Below are positions 23,522 through 33,233 of a DNA stretch of 64,000 bases, one piece after another. The notes below the pieces were generated by a model that was given only the letters and a program-made list of their open reading frames with translations, did not search any database and was not told the DNA's origin. Within the stretch, counting starts at the first letter, position 1, and the number at the start of each line of letters is the position of its first letter. The stretch covers positions 434,001 through 498,000 of the forward strand of contig JAHQRK010000009.1 in NCBI GenBank assembly GCA_019828595.1. Direction: 5' to 3'. This stretch comes from Aphanomyces cochlioides (lineage: Eukaryota; Oomycota; Saprolegniomycetes; Saprolegniales; Verrucalvaceae). Both the position numbers and the translations under genes were made by a program.

Positions 23522-23863
23522 TTAATCAGTCACTTGGCGCTTGCGCTTCTTGGGCTGAGCGAGGAATGTGTTCCGCTGATACGTTTGAAGCTGAGACATA
23601 AGGTTCATCTGTCGTCGTGCACAGAGAAGAATATCCTCGGGGGAAATCGTCCGTCGTCCTGCATGATGTGCAAAATGTTGGATATCATACGCAACCAGTT
23701 CGAGTTGTTTCATCGCGACTTCCGTCAAAATTTGCACCGCCTCGGAGGTCAAAGTTGGTCGCAGGCGTCTATTAGGATCATACTCTGCATTCACGCAATC
23801 CTTTGTTGCTTCTGCTTCACATATGGCGCTTACTGCGAAGAGCATGGCACGTCGTTCTTCCAT
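23522..23863 (-). CDS. CENP-S / MHF1 (FAAP16) histone-fold protein
   Basis: One exon of 113 residues. MEERRAMLFAVSAICEAEA begins the first helix; LTSEAVQILTEVAMKQLELV and AYDIQHFAHHAGRRTIS form the histone-fold core, with EDILLCARRQMNLMSQL after it and a basic tail (PKKRKRQ) that doubles as a nuclear localisation signal. The length and motif order match CENP-S/MHF1. The partner would be CENP-X/MHF2; together they act at the kinetochore and with FANCM at stalled replication forks. The stop lies about 40 bp from the stop of the convergent TBC gene. Confidence 0.9.
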   Translation of the reverse strand: MEERRAMLFAVSAICEAEATKDCVNAEYDPNRRLRPTLTSEAVQILTEVAMKQLELVAYDIQHFAHHAGRRTISPEDILLCARRQMNLMSQLQTYQRNTFLAQPKKRKRQVTD

Positions 23864-23959
23864 GATGAGGCTGCCCTTCTATCGAATATCGAATGATGAT
23901 AAAAATTACCGCTACTGTACTTGATTATATTTCAACCAATAAAAAAATAATTTTTATTA

Positions 23960-24398
23960 GAGAGGTTGCGAAAATTGACTTTTCTTGTAATTTCCTCCAA
24001 TTTTTTTACAAGAATTTTTCTTGTTGCAAGCGTTTGCGAAAAGTAGAAATCTCTTCAAGCTGTAGTCACACCTGATCCTCACAATCAGAGAGTGTACTAC
24101 GAACGTTGTTGAGTAACTCCAGTGAAAATATGTGTGTATATTTGGTTTTCCACTTCACCCTGTGGCAAGTTGAGAAGCACACCTTGATGAATCATGCCAA
24201 TGCTGTGTGTCAGTAAGGAAAGGACTGTCTGGTACTTTTTTGCAGTTTCCTGGATGCTGATTGGCTGATTCTTCAAGAAAATATTTATGCTTGTAGTTCT
24301 CATTTACAGGCATTTTTGATCCACCATTTGCGACATTTTTTCTTGTAAAATTCTTACAAGAAAAATTTACAAGAAAAAGTCAATTTTCGCAACCTCTC
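23960..24398. mobile_element. MITE with 5-bp target-site duplication
   Basis: The ends are inverted copies of each other over about 31 bases with one length difference: GAGAGGTTGCGAAAATTGAC at the left and GTCAATTTTCGCAACCTCTC at the right. The element is flanked by TATTA at 23955-23959 and TATTA at 24399-24403. It is 439 bp, AT-rich, and has no coding frame. It sits directly upstream of CENP-S. The inner ends carry further TTCTTGTAA/TTACAAGAA repeats. Confidence 0.9.
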
Positions 24399-24841
24399 TA
24401 TTATTGAATAAATAGAATACATATTGTGGATTCGCTAGAAATTTCTCAATTTGGATTCGTTTTTTGTATCAATCTCCAATCGCGCCAATACATTGGATGA
24501 ATGAAAATTAGAACAGTACTGGGTGACTCCTGAAAGTCAAAATTCTAAATCCATGATCCAAATTCCAAATTTTTTTGACGACGTTTCTATTTTTATGATT
24601 TTAATATTGAAAGATTTAGAAATAATGAATTGATCAGCTTGATCAATTCAATTTCCAAAGGCAATTGCAAAAAATCGTGTTTAGTTTTCATTGGCCAATA
24701 CAGGGAAAATTGTTGAAATTTCTTGTTCGAGGAATGGCATGTACACAGATCGTGTTTGATTCAAACCAAGTGTTCGAGATCGAAAGTTTTGAAGACGACA
24801 AAGCATTTGGAGAACGACTAGTCTATGTCCACGCACCTCGT

Positions 24842-25165
24842 ATGACAACCTAGCTTCTACAGATAGACCTCATAAAGCCACAGTATGAGCTAGTGGGGAA
24901 ATAGACGATTATGACAGCTAGACCACAAGGTGTAAACAGTTCATCTCCCAAGTTATGGAGCGAGTTTGCTCATGTGCATCATGTAAGCAAAATGACAGCC
25001 TGACTTCTACAAATAGATTTCAGAAAACCACAGTATGAGCTCATGCACGAACAAACGGTTATGTCAACTGGACCAACGAGGTGTGTAGCCGGCTTACCTC
25101 CCTAGTTATAGAGATAGTTTGTTCATGTGCTCTATGTATCAACGACAGCCTAACTTTTACAACGT
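24842..25165. repeat. Diverged 150-bp tandem repeat inside the transposon
   Basis: Two full copies and the start of a third begin at 24842, 24993 and 25143 (periods 151 and 150). Each starts GACARCCTRRCTT and contains CCACAGTATGAGCT. Copies differ at many positions, so the duplication is old. Confidence 0.75.
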
Positions 25166-25204
25166 GCCATCATTAATATCAAAACCATAATACAATTGCC
25201 ATGA

Positions 25205-25930
25205 CAGATATCGCACGGCCAAAATCAAAACCAACAACATAGGGACGTCCGGCTGGGACGCTGGGCTACAAGGGCAAGAGCTTGAAAGTCTCATGAACAC
25301 AATCACACAGATACAATCAATTGGCAGTGATGATTGGCAAGCTGTTTCTGAGCAACACTTCAGAGAAACAGGAATGCAACGCCCCCACCCGAATCACGAA
25401 AGAAAAAGTTTAAAGCTGTTCGAGATCAAACGGTATATCAACTTTGGTCTGCTAATATCTATCAAATACTCTTGGTTCCTATAGGTGATCCCAATAGCCC
25501 AAAGCACGTAGTTCTTGCCAAAATTGCACAAGATGCAATCTTGGAACGAGTTCAACTGGACAATGAGAACGATGCAATGACTTCAGACGAAGATGAACCT
25601 GATGAGGCTGATGAAACAATAAAGCAATTTCCAAGCGTTACTCCAAAGTCGCCAATGCCTTTGGCAGTCCGGTCAAATCGTGTTCGAAGCAACGATGCCT
25701 TGGCGCAAATCATAGCTAATGAAGCAGAAGCAGCCAAGGAGCGTGCTGCAATAAGAGCCGAAGAAAGAAAAGTTGATGCTCAGATTCGACGCGAGGAACG
25801 TGAAGAAGCTCGTGAATTTGCAAATATGCAAAGAATTGAAGAACGCGAAATACGAGCTGCTGAACGTGAGGCATCAGATCAACGATTTGCTGCAATGATA
25901 GCGGCAATATTTCAACAAAATAAGAAATGA
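25205..25930 (+). pseudogene. Decayed SANT/Myb-like transposon accessory gene
   Basis: A frame from about 25215 reads GTSGWDAGLQGQELESLMNT and SDDWQAVSEQHF, then continues after a frame change as SRKKKFKAVRDQ and, further on, GDPNSPKHVVLAKIAQD, with a C-terminal Glu/Arg-rich coiled coil ending at 25930. The order (trihelix/SANT-like box, basic KFK segment, GDPNxP, coiled coil) is that of Myb-like proteins carried by PIF/Harbinger-type elements in oomycetes, from general family knowledge. The frame change near 25385 and the lack of an ATG indicate decay. Confidence 0.55.
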
Positions 25931-26068
25931 GAATGAGTGTAATTCCGTGTACTAAAAATAGAAATGGAAATTGAAAATGATTTCGAAATTGTTTTTGCAT
26001 GAAAGTCTGTTTTCAATTTCAAAATTTATTGATAAAGAAAATAGAATTTTGACTTTCAGGAGTCACCC

Positions 26069-26518
26069 ACTTTCTCTCATGGGAACTGAACTTTCTTTAA
26101 AATTTTATTCAGCCAATCACAATCGCTCAAAATATTTATTAGCCAATGGCGTCGATTGGTGAATCGATCCGCCGGCGTGATTTGATTGGTTTATTGTCAT
26201 TTTCAACCGAATTTGTGGTTTTGACCAAAAAGCAAATTCATTTTCAAATCGATTTCATCATACTGAAGTGGTGTGTGTCAGTGTGTGTTTTGCGTGAGTT
26301 AGGTGGCTGATCGATTCTGATTGGCTGACTAATTTAATTGTTTTAATTTTAGCCAATCAGAGAAGCCCGTTCGATTCGGAATCGATTCGAAACCTCGGTC
26401 GATTCAAACCGTTCCTAACAATTTTGTGTCAAACGCACAATAATTTTATCAAATCAAACTTCTCAGTTTGAGTAAGAGGATTTCTTCACTCAGGGATTTT
26501 GTGTGAACCAAAGCGAAC
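26069..26518. promoter_or_regulatory. AT-rich upstream region of the PDI gene with CCAAT boxes
   Basis: No gene seen. The stretch carries several AGCCAAT/ATTGGT boxes (about 26110, 26140, 26160, 26190, 26320, 26350) and ends with the start codon at 26519. Confidence 0.4.
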
Positions 26519-27893
26519 ATGACACGCTTGCTCCCTTTCGTTGCAGCCTTCTGCATGGCGACATTCCTCATCTCCTTTGCGAAAGCAGATGGCGCTGAAG
26601 CTCTTACTGAAGCTAATTTTGATGAACGCACGAACAGCGGTGGCGTGTGGCTCGTCAAGTTTTACGCTCCATGGTGTGGACATTGCAAGTCCCTCGCACC
26701 AGTGTTTGATGCTCTCGCAACTGACAAGGCTTTTGATGTATATATTCTCAAACTAATTGTGAGTTGACTTGGATCATGTAGGGAAAGGACGTGCATATTG
26801 GCAAGGTGGATTGCACGGTGCAGAAGTCGGTATGCATGCGTTTCGATGTCCGATCGTATCCAACGCTGAAAGTAATCACGAACAAGCTTTACTTTGACTA
26901 CATTGGCAAGCGCGACCGCGACGCTCTTGTGGAGTACGCTTTGGGTGGATTCAAGGTGGAACAACCACTTTTGGTAATGGTGCTTATGTTTATTTGTGTT
27001 TAGTCTGGTCTTGGTGAACAAGTTCTCTCGCTCGCTGAATACAGTACGCCACTTCTCCGGGTCATGTAGAGTTAATATTACTGTAGACGAAAAAGTGCGT
27101 CGTGAAGAGCAAGAACTGGCAGATGCTCAGAAAGCAAGTCGTGTTGTGGCGCTATCTTCGGCTTCATTTGATGACCACGTCAATGACAAGTCGGATCCCT
27201 GGTTGCTCAAGTTTTACGCCCCATGGTGTGGCCATTGCAAACGTTTGGTACTACCGAGCGCTTTGATTAGAGTATGCTGAAAGTGAAAATCTAGGCGCCC
27301 ATTTGGGATAAACTGAGTGCTGAATTGATTGCCAAGAAGAATCCCACTCGTGTGGGCAAGGTATAATTTGACCTTCTCACTTGTCGGTCTGACCTATCAT
27401 TAGATCGATTGCACCAAGTACCGCCGCGTCTGCTCTCGCTTCAGCGTTGAAGGCTACCCAAGTCTGTTTTATGTACGTGAAGGCCAAGTCTATCAGTACA
27501 ATGGCGCTCGCACAGTGGAAGGATTCAATGAATTTATTGAATCGGGATGGAAGTCTGCCGACAAGATTGGAGCCATCCCTGGCGAGTCTTTCTTTGGCCA
27601 CATTGTCGATTCCATTTTGGTACGAAAACCTCTGACGTAGCTGGTCTATAATCCATGTTTGCATGCAGGAATGGGCTGTCGAGCATACTTTGTGGGCCGT
27701 TTTGGCTGGCATTTTGGTCCTCGCCTTGATCGTTGCTTTGCTTGTTGCTCTCTTGGATTACTGCATGGGCGATGAAGAGTATCAATACGTGCCCAAGGAA
27801 CGCCTCCAGGAAGCTGAAGCCATGTTGGCTCGTGCACGTGCAGCCAACCAAGAAGGCGACAAGGTTGTCGACGGTGAAAACAAAACCGACTAG
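26519..27893 (+). CDS. Membrane-anchored protein disulfide isomerase with two thioredoxin domains
   Basis: Exons: 26519-26737, 26782-26955 (or -26973), 27004-27043, 27087-27247, 27295-27360, 27404-27619, 27669-27893; introns 43-49 nt. The third donor is ambiguous (26956 gives 48 nt, 26974 gives 30 nt). A signal peptide ends in SFAKADG. The first thioredoxin domain has [16 protein letters not shown], the second [16 protein letters not shown], both with intact CGHC active sites. A helix [19 protein letters not shown] spans the membrane near the C-terminus, leaving a short acidic/polar tail without KDEL. It resembles TMX3-type PDIs and should form or reshuffle disulfides of secretory proteins in the ER lumen. 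The many cysteine-rich secreted proteins in this window would be plausible clients (inference). Confidence 0.85.
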
Positions 27894-28460
27894 TTTGCAT
27901 CACCTAATGTATGAAGCACCTCATGGGCTGCGCAAATACACTGTTTGATATCAAGTCTGGCCCAGAGCACCTTCCAGCATGTATTGAGGGAGTTGTCGAT
28001 TTTGCTCGGCAGTACACAGGACGTTATCTTGACCGTGAAGCGAAAGAAGCATGAAACACTTGGAGGTTTCCTTGCAGCTCAAAGATCGCTCTCGTATGAG
28101 GCTCACGCACTACCTTTGATTGCTTTGTCGACTTTCGGGAAGTGTCTAATGGAGCCAAGTGACCAATTTAGCACAGATCATGTCATGAAACTCTCGACGC
28201 TACTGAAGGCAATCGAATTCCTTCCTCGTTTTCAACACAGCAGTGGAGAGAAGCATTGCGGTCAGCAGACTCTTAACATAATCTCCACCCATGCTAGGTT
28301 GATGCAAAGTGGCATATCCAGACACCCATGTTGGAAGTCATCACTCACGCATTCGTGTCTTCGCCCCTTCGTCCCAGAGAGGCATGTCAAGGCCCATGAC
28401 ATTCCATGCAATAGCGTCATTTTGCGAGACTGCCATATTTGTAGATGGAAAACGCATGCA
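27890..28460 (-). CDS. Possible small hypothetical gene
   Basis: Minus frames such as MRFPSTNMAVSQNDAIAWNV, LDMPLWDEGAKTRM with a strong donor GTGAGT, YVKSLLTAMLLSTAVLK, and a last segment LWARLDIKQCICAAHEVLHT can be joined by short introns and end at a TAG overlapping the PDI stop (CTAG, 27890-27893). I recognise no family, and the plus strand is also partly open here. Treat it as tentative. Confidence 0.25.
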
Positions 28461-28514
28461 TGCGTTGACAGTCGAAACGTCGTTGACTTTTGCATTAGAT
28501 CGAGCGATTCGCCC

Positions 28515-30236
28515 ATGAGCGATACTCGTCGGCGCGTCTCGTGTCGGTGGTATTTTGCCTCCTATCCATTGCGTACCTCTTTTCAATGTCCTTCATTGTG
28601 TACGTCATGGAGCCTACACCGTTCGACAACATTCGCCGAGCTCTACCGACTTATCCTGACGTTGCGATGAGCTTTAACCGCTCAGACTCTCAGCTGTACG
28701 CTCATCAATTCCAGCTCTTATACAACAACACGACTCTACCGTCCATGGTGATGTATTATCACGACAGCACGAACTCGGTCGATGTCATGCGCACGTTCAT
28801 TATGCCAACTGCCTGCTCCTCCCCAGGGCGACTCCTCAATAGCATCATTGGCGCGGCGTACTTTCCACCAGACGCCAAGCCGATTGTCGTGGATTGCATC
28901 TGTGGGAATGGTTCGTATCTTGACGTGGCTCGTTCATGGCGTTTCAATTTCGTCATCTTTCCATCGTCCCCATTGGCATTATGGGTCCAACCTGGCAATG
29001 ACATTCTTGGAGATGGTGACGATGGCTGGACGATTTACGCTGTCTTTGCGCCAGCCAAGATTGGTGTAACATGGCGGTGGATTAAGTTTATCTACCGTGT
29101 CCTCGCTTGCGCCGTTCCAACGCTTATCCTGGTTTGTAGTTTCACCACACTTGTACACCAAGAACGTTTGGCATCTGCGCAATAATGTCGCTGCGATTGG
29201 CATTGACGCTTCTGTCGTGCGATATGAAATCGACAGCGGCAATCCCACGAGCGTTATTGTCTCGAATCCATGGCTGTGTCTTGCATTCGTCATGGACATT
29301 TGTGCCAACTCGAAATACATTGGCCAAGCATGTCTGCATCTATGCCAGACACAAGACATGATGATCTTCCTCTTCGCCAATCTATACTTGGGCCGCTCGG
29401 TGTGGTGTGCGTACGCCACTCGGATCGCCATCAATACCTATCGCAAACACTTCCACTGGCCAAAGTCCTTTCCAGCAGCGAGCCCCGTGATCCTGACTCT
29501 CTTGACATACTTTGTCGCTGGGTTTCTCACGTTTGTCCAAAGCCTCTGGCCTGCGCTCATCGACGTCTACGGGTGGCTCTTCAGTCTTCACAAACTCTGC
29601 GACGACACTGGACTCATCGTAGCCATGGACGCTGTCTTGGGAGTCTTCGTGTTTCTCGTCACGATTTGCGCCTTGCCGATCGGGAAAAAATTTCTTCAGT
29701 CGATGCCTTGCTACCGATCGGCCACCGTGCCGCATAGATTGTTCAACTCGGTCAGTCCTAAACGCGCTGGTCCATCGTCAGTTCATGGATTTGTTTGACG
29801 CTGAGAAAGACAACTTGATACGTCCGCTAGGCTGCAATCACGCCAGCAATCCACCCAAAGTGATGGTACGCTACGACTTGGACGGATCTAACTTTGTGCG
29901 GTAGACTTTTGTGCATTCAGCGGCACGATTTCCTTTCTGAACAATATTAGGCCGTACTTTCAAGACCAAGCAGCAATCAGCCAGCAAGGAGCCGCGTGTC
30001 AAATCAAAGGCTACGACAGTCACAACAATCTCGTCATCAACATGCGCGTGATCCTCTTATCCCAAATCGACATGAAGGGAAAGGATCCGAACGTCGCGCT
30101 GGTCGAAGCGAGAGACTTGACGTCGGCCGTCGGTCGCCTCGCTGTCGAAGCCAGGGCGGACGGTGGATTTTATATTCGAATGCGTCGTGGGGCGTCCAAT
30201 TCCCCCTGGATTCTCTCCGATTGTTGTCGTGTATAA
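28515..30236 (+). pseudogene. Copy A of the six-helix membrane family, frameshifted
   Basis: The expected start MSDTRRRVS (28515) is one frame away from the rest (VVFCLLSIAYLF...YVMEPTPFDNIRR), and a second frame change lies at about 29130 inside the second helix (LILV to SPHLYTKNVWHLR). The body keeps VDVMRT, AYFPPDAKP, VVRYEIDSGNPTS, IGQACLHLCQ, and the C-terminal domain AISQQGAACQIKGYDSHNNL ending SNSPWILSDCCRV. Two 31-bp GT..AG stretches could formally splice the frames, but they are shorter than any secure intron here and would delete conserved residues. Two frameshifts are simpler. Read errors are an alternative. Confidence 0.7.
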
Positions 30237-30368
30237 TTGCTAGAGTAAATAGATACGAAGGTATGTTTTACTCGAGAAGCGACAGGATAAGGAGCTCAGG
30301 AGAAGAGAAAGCTAGATATGATCACAGCACGGAGCTACTGCTGAGCGCTTGTATTGACATTATAGTAG

Positions 30369-32153
30369 TTAAGCTAGCCACGGTGACTTATCAACGCCAT
30401 GGTGGACCACATTAGACGGGAGGCCACCGACGACGTGGTCCCCTCTGCCACGAAATACTATGCGCTCGACAGCACACGGCGATTGAACGTGCTGAAGAGC
30501 GACACCAGGGAGGACCGAATTGACAATATTGGCGCGGGATTCCAGACTAATCCGCGTCACTTCGACCAGTTTGTCAAGTTTGTCGTAGCCCAAAGACATA
30601 GCAGTCGCTTCCTCGTTGATTGATTGTTTGATTGACTTGTGCTGGCCGATAGATCGAGCCTCCAAAGGTAACATCTACAAGACGTCATGAGCTAAACAAA
30701 ACATTTCGACGCTTGTCAGGCCTTCAACATTCTTGCCGTCGCGGAAGAACCACAAGTAGATGCGTTGTCGGAACCCATTGAAGGACAGAGAGCTCTCTTC
30801 ATACCGTGTCGGTATCTAGAAACACTCGGTTGAGTCATGGCTTAGCTCTCGGCATACTTACCACATCGAGAGATCCAATTCTAGGCCCGACGATGCCCAA
30901 ATGGGAGCTCATACGACGGACTCGATCGACAGCCACACGTGTGACGGACTTTGCAATCTTTGGCAAGCCCAGCGCGAGAGGTATACAGCTCATTGTGATT
31001 GAAAAGACGAGCATGACAATCGTGCAGTCGATCGCGACGACCTGGCCAGTTGCAGGGTCGATTTGTTCAAAAACTCCGAGAATCACCGTGTAGACGTAGA
31101 CAACGAATGGGAAGAGCGTTTGGAGATATGTCACGAATGGTCCAAACAAGTAAGAAGCTGCCGCGAGGAAAGTCGCATCGACGGGCTGGAATTTCGTTGC
31201 TCTCTGCATACGCTGCAATGCAAAATTGAGGAAGACAAGCCATGCGAGGGAAAACCAAATCGTGCGGCTGAAGTTGAGCAACCCAAGCATAAAGTAGAAC
31301 CAGTCGGTGGTTTGTGTCACTCGCAAACACGACAGCCCAACGTACTCTGCGCTTGCCCACAAGTCAAAGAGGAAGAACGAACAAACGATTGGGTTCGACA
31401 CGACAATGCTTGTGGGATCGCCGATGACGATCTCATATCGCACGGCGGCGGATTTGTCATGCATCGGGTACGATTGCAGCGACTTGTACAAATGCCACAC
31501 CGGTCCAAGGTAGCTTCTAGCGACGAGACGCACCATGTGGATCCAAATGAAGTACCGCGCGACGAATTTGAAGAAAAACCAAGAGCGAGGAAGACGGCTT
31601 AGAGATAGTAGACTTGGAATGTCTCGGGCTCGACCCACGCGACGGAGCTCGACTTGGGAAGTCCAAAGAGTGCAATATCCCATGTTCGAGCGACATCGAT
31701 GGGAATTTCAGGCGAGCAGGATAAGTTGGCAAGTTCCGCACAGAGATCCCGTGGGAATTACAATGCGCCTTGGACGTGGTGGAGAAGCGTCGCGATGCTC
31801 GCACAGCTCGACAAGTTGTGCGGTAGATACGACCGGAGGACGTCGATGTTGTGGTGGTCGTCGTGCATGTACGTCACGTGCGATGGAATCGTCGAGCTGT
31901 TGTAAACAAGCCGAAATGCATTTGCATATTGGTTCGAGTGCGACGAGTTGAGCTCGACCGTCTCAAAGTAACTCAACACCGACGGCGGTTCAAAGGTCGG
32001 CGGGGCGAACGGCGACACTTCGTAGAGGTAGACTTCAAACGGCAGAATGAGCACGTTGGCCGACAAGATGATTGTTGCAAGGAGCGACCTAATATTCCAC
32101 GCCACACGGCGTTTGGTCTGGCCGACATGAAGCACCTTGGAGCGGCGCCTCAT
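30369..32153 (-). pseudogene. Copy B of the six-helix membrane family, with stop and frameshifts
   Basis: It starts MRRRSKVLHVGQTKRRV with a hydrophobic first helix. At the conserved VYFPPD position (about 31758) the aromatic codon is TAA. A frame change follows near 31610, after which 31600-30835 is open and highly conserved (GPVWHLYKSLQ, AVRYEIVIGDPTSIVV, LRVTQTTDWFYF). The C-terminal domain exon (from about 30680) has another shift (GSDCYVF to GYDKLDKL) and ends GVDKSPWLA. It is the only copy on the minus strand. Confidence 0.75.
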
Positions 32154-32175
32154 GGCTGTTTGCGAAAGCGGAAAT

Positions 32176-33161
32176 CTAAATTTGGACAGCCGTGATTGAT
32201 GTGGACGTGGAGATGAAACCCCACGAAGCCTTCGTTTGGGTTTTCATCCTTTCTTTCGCAGTCGTGTGTCTTTCACGAGATTCTTTGATGCCCTTCACAC
32301 AGTCAGCCAACAGCGAAATGTACCATCGACAAGGCGACTTGGCCGTGGCTCTACTGTGTGTGCACTCCATAACGTGCTCTCGTGAACTTCATGGTGGGGA
32401 ATCACCAATTTCCATCGAGGCGAAATAGCAGAGCTACCAAGGGCTGCATACGCGTTTGCGTACATAACCGACAAGAAACTCGACAAGTCAGCGGCACGAA
32501 ACTTGATGGCATGGGTCAACCGTTTGGTTCGTGTTAACTCAGGCCGTCCTTGAGGGGTGCAGCCAGAGTTTGGGTTGCTTGGGCAGTGGAAACAACTTAT
32601 TTTCACACTGGCAAAGCGATCTCGAGATTTCCCATCGCGACAGCGGATTCGAGGTGTTTCGTTCTAAATAGTCGGGGATCGCGTGGGGGGAGTCCTTTAA
32701 ATAGACGACATCTTCGTTCACCAGCACTGGGATGAGTTGTTTCTTGCATTTGAACGAATCCGCTGTGCGAGTGAGAAAGAAACAACCTGTCATGTCCACA
32801 TTTGAGATTTACATGTCTGCTCGGTCGTCATGTAGCGCTGGACAGGGAAGATCTCACGATGATAATCTACGCCCTACGCGAGTGGAGGGCGAGCTATCCA
32901 AGATTTCAAAGTTCGTTGTTTGGTCAACAGTGGTCCAGGATGTCGTAGGCGATGCTAATTTTAGCTCGCTTCGGACCCTGCGAGGAAAAAATGCAAGCTG
33001 AGAGGCGGCAAGGATTGCGATCGGATGCTTACCCACGTGATAGACAATATGGCATTGGCGAAAGTCGTGCTACAGTCAATTGTCACGATTGAAATGACAA
33101 GGAATGCAAGTGGGATATCCTCTCCACTGACCTCGCTAGAAATAAATGGCGCCGGCGCCAT
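32176..33161 (-). CDS. Hypothetical gene between family copies B and C
   Basis: Minus-strand pieces join into a plausible chain: MAPAPFISSE (ATG 33161), HDFRQCHIVYHV, ASPTTSWTTVDQTTNFEIL, DSFKCKKQLIPVLVNEDVVY with LKDSPHAIPDYLERNTSNPL, then HNPNSGCTPQGRPELTRTKR and RAADLSSFLSVMYANAYAAL. Introns and the C-terminus are uncertain. It resembles no family I know and is unrelated to the six-helix cluster. The promoter side abuts that of copy C (72 bp). Confidence 0.4.
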
Positions 33162-33233
33162 CAAAAGTTATAAATGGCTCTTCCTCTCCTCGAAAACTGA
33201 CACCCGTTTTGAACGAGTATTGGTGCTTGCAAC

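Larger units (their letters stand above)
24521..26068. mobile_element. 1.55-kb inverted-repeat DNA transposon, Harbinger-like, probably non-autonomous
   Basis: The terminal sequences are a perfect 27-bp inverted repeat: it starts GGGTGACTCCTGAAAGTCAA at 24521 and ends with its reverse complement at 26042-26068. A 3-bp repeat ACT flanks both ends (24518-24520, 26069-26071), the duplication size of PIF/Harbinger elements. Inside are a 150-bp tandem repeat and a decayed gene for a SANT-like accessory protein, but no transposase frame. It could be mobilised by a transposase elsewhere, possibly of the type encoded at 19025, though the ends of that gene's element were not found. Confidence 0.8.
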
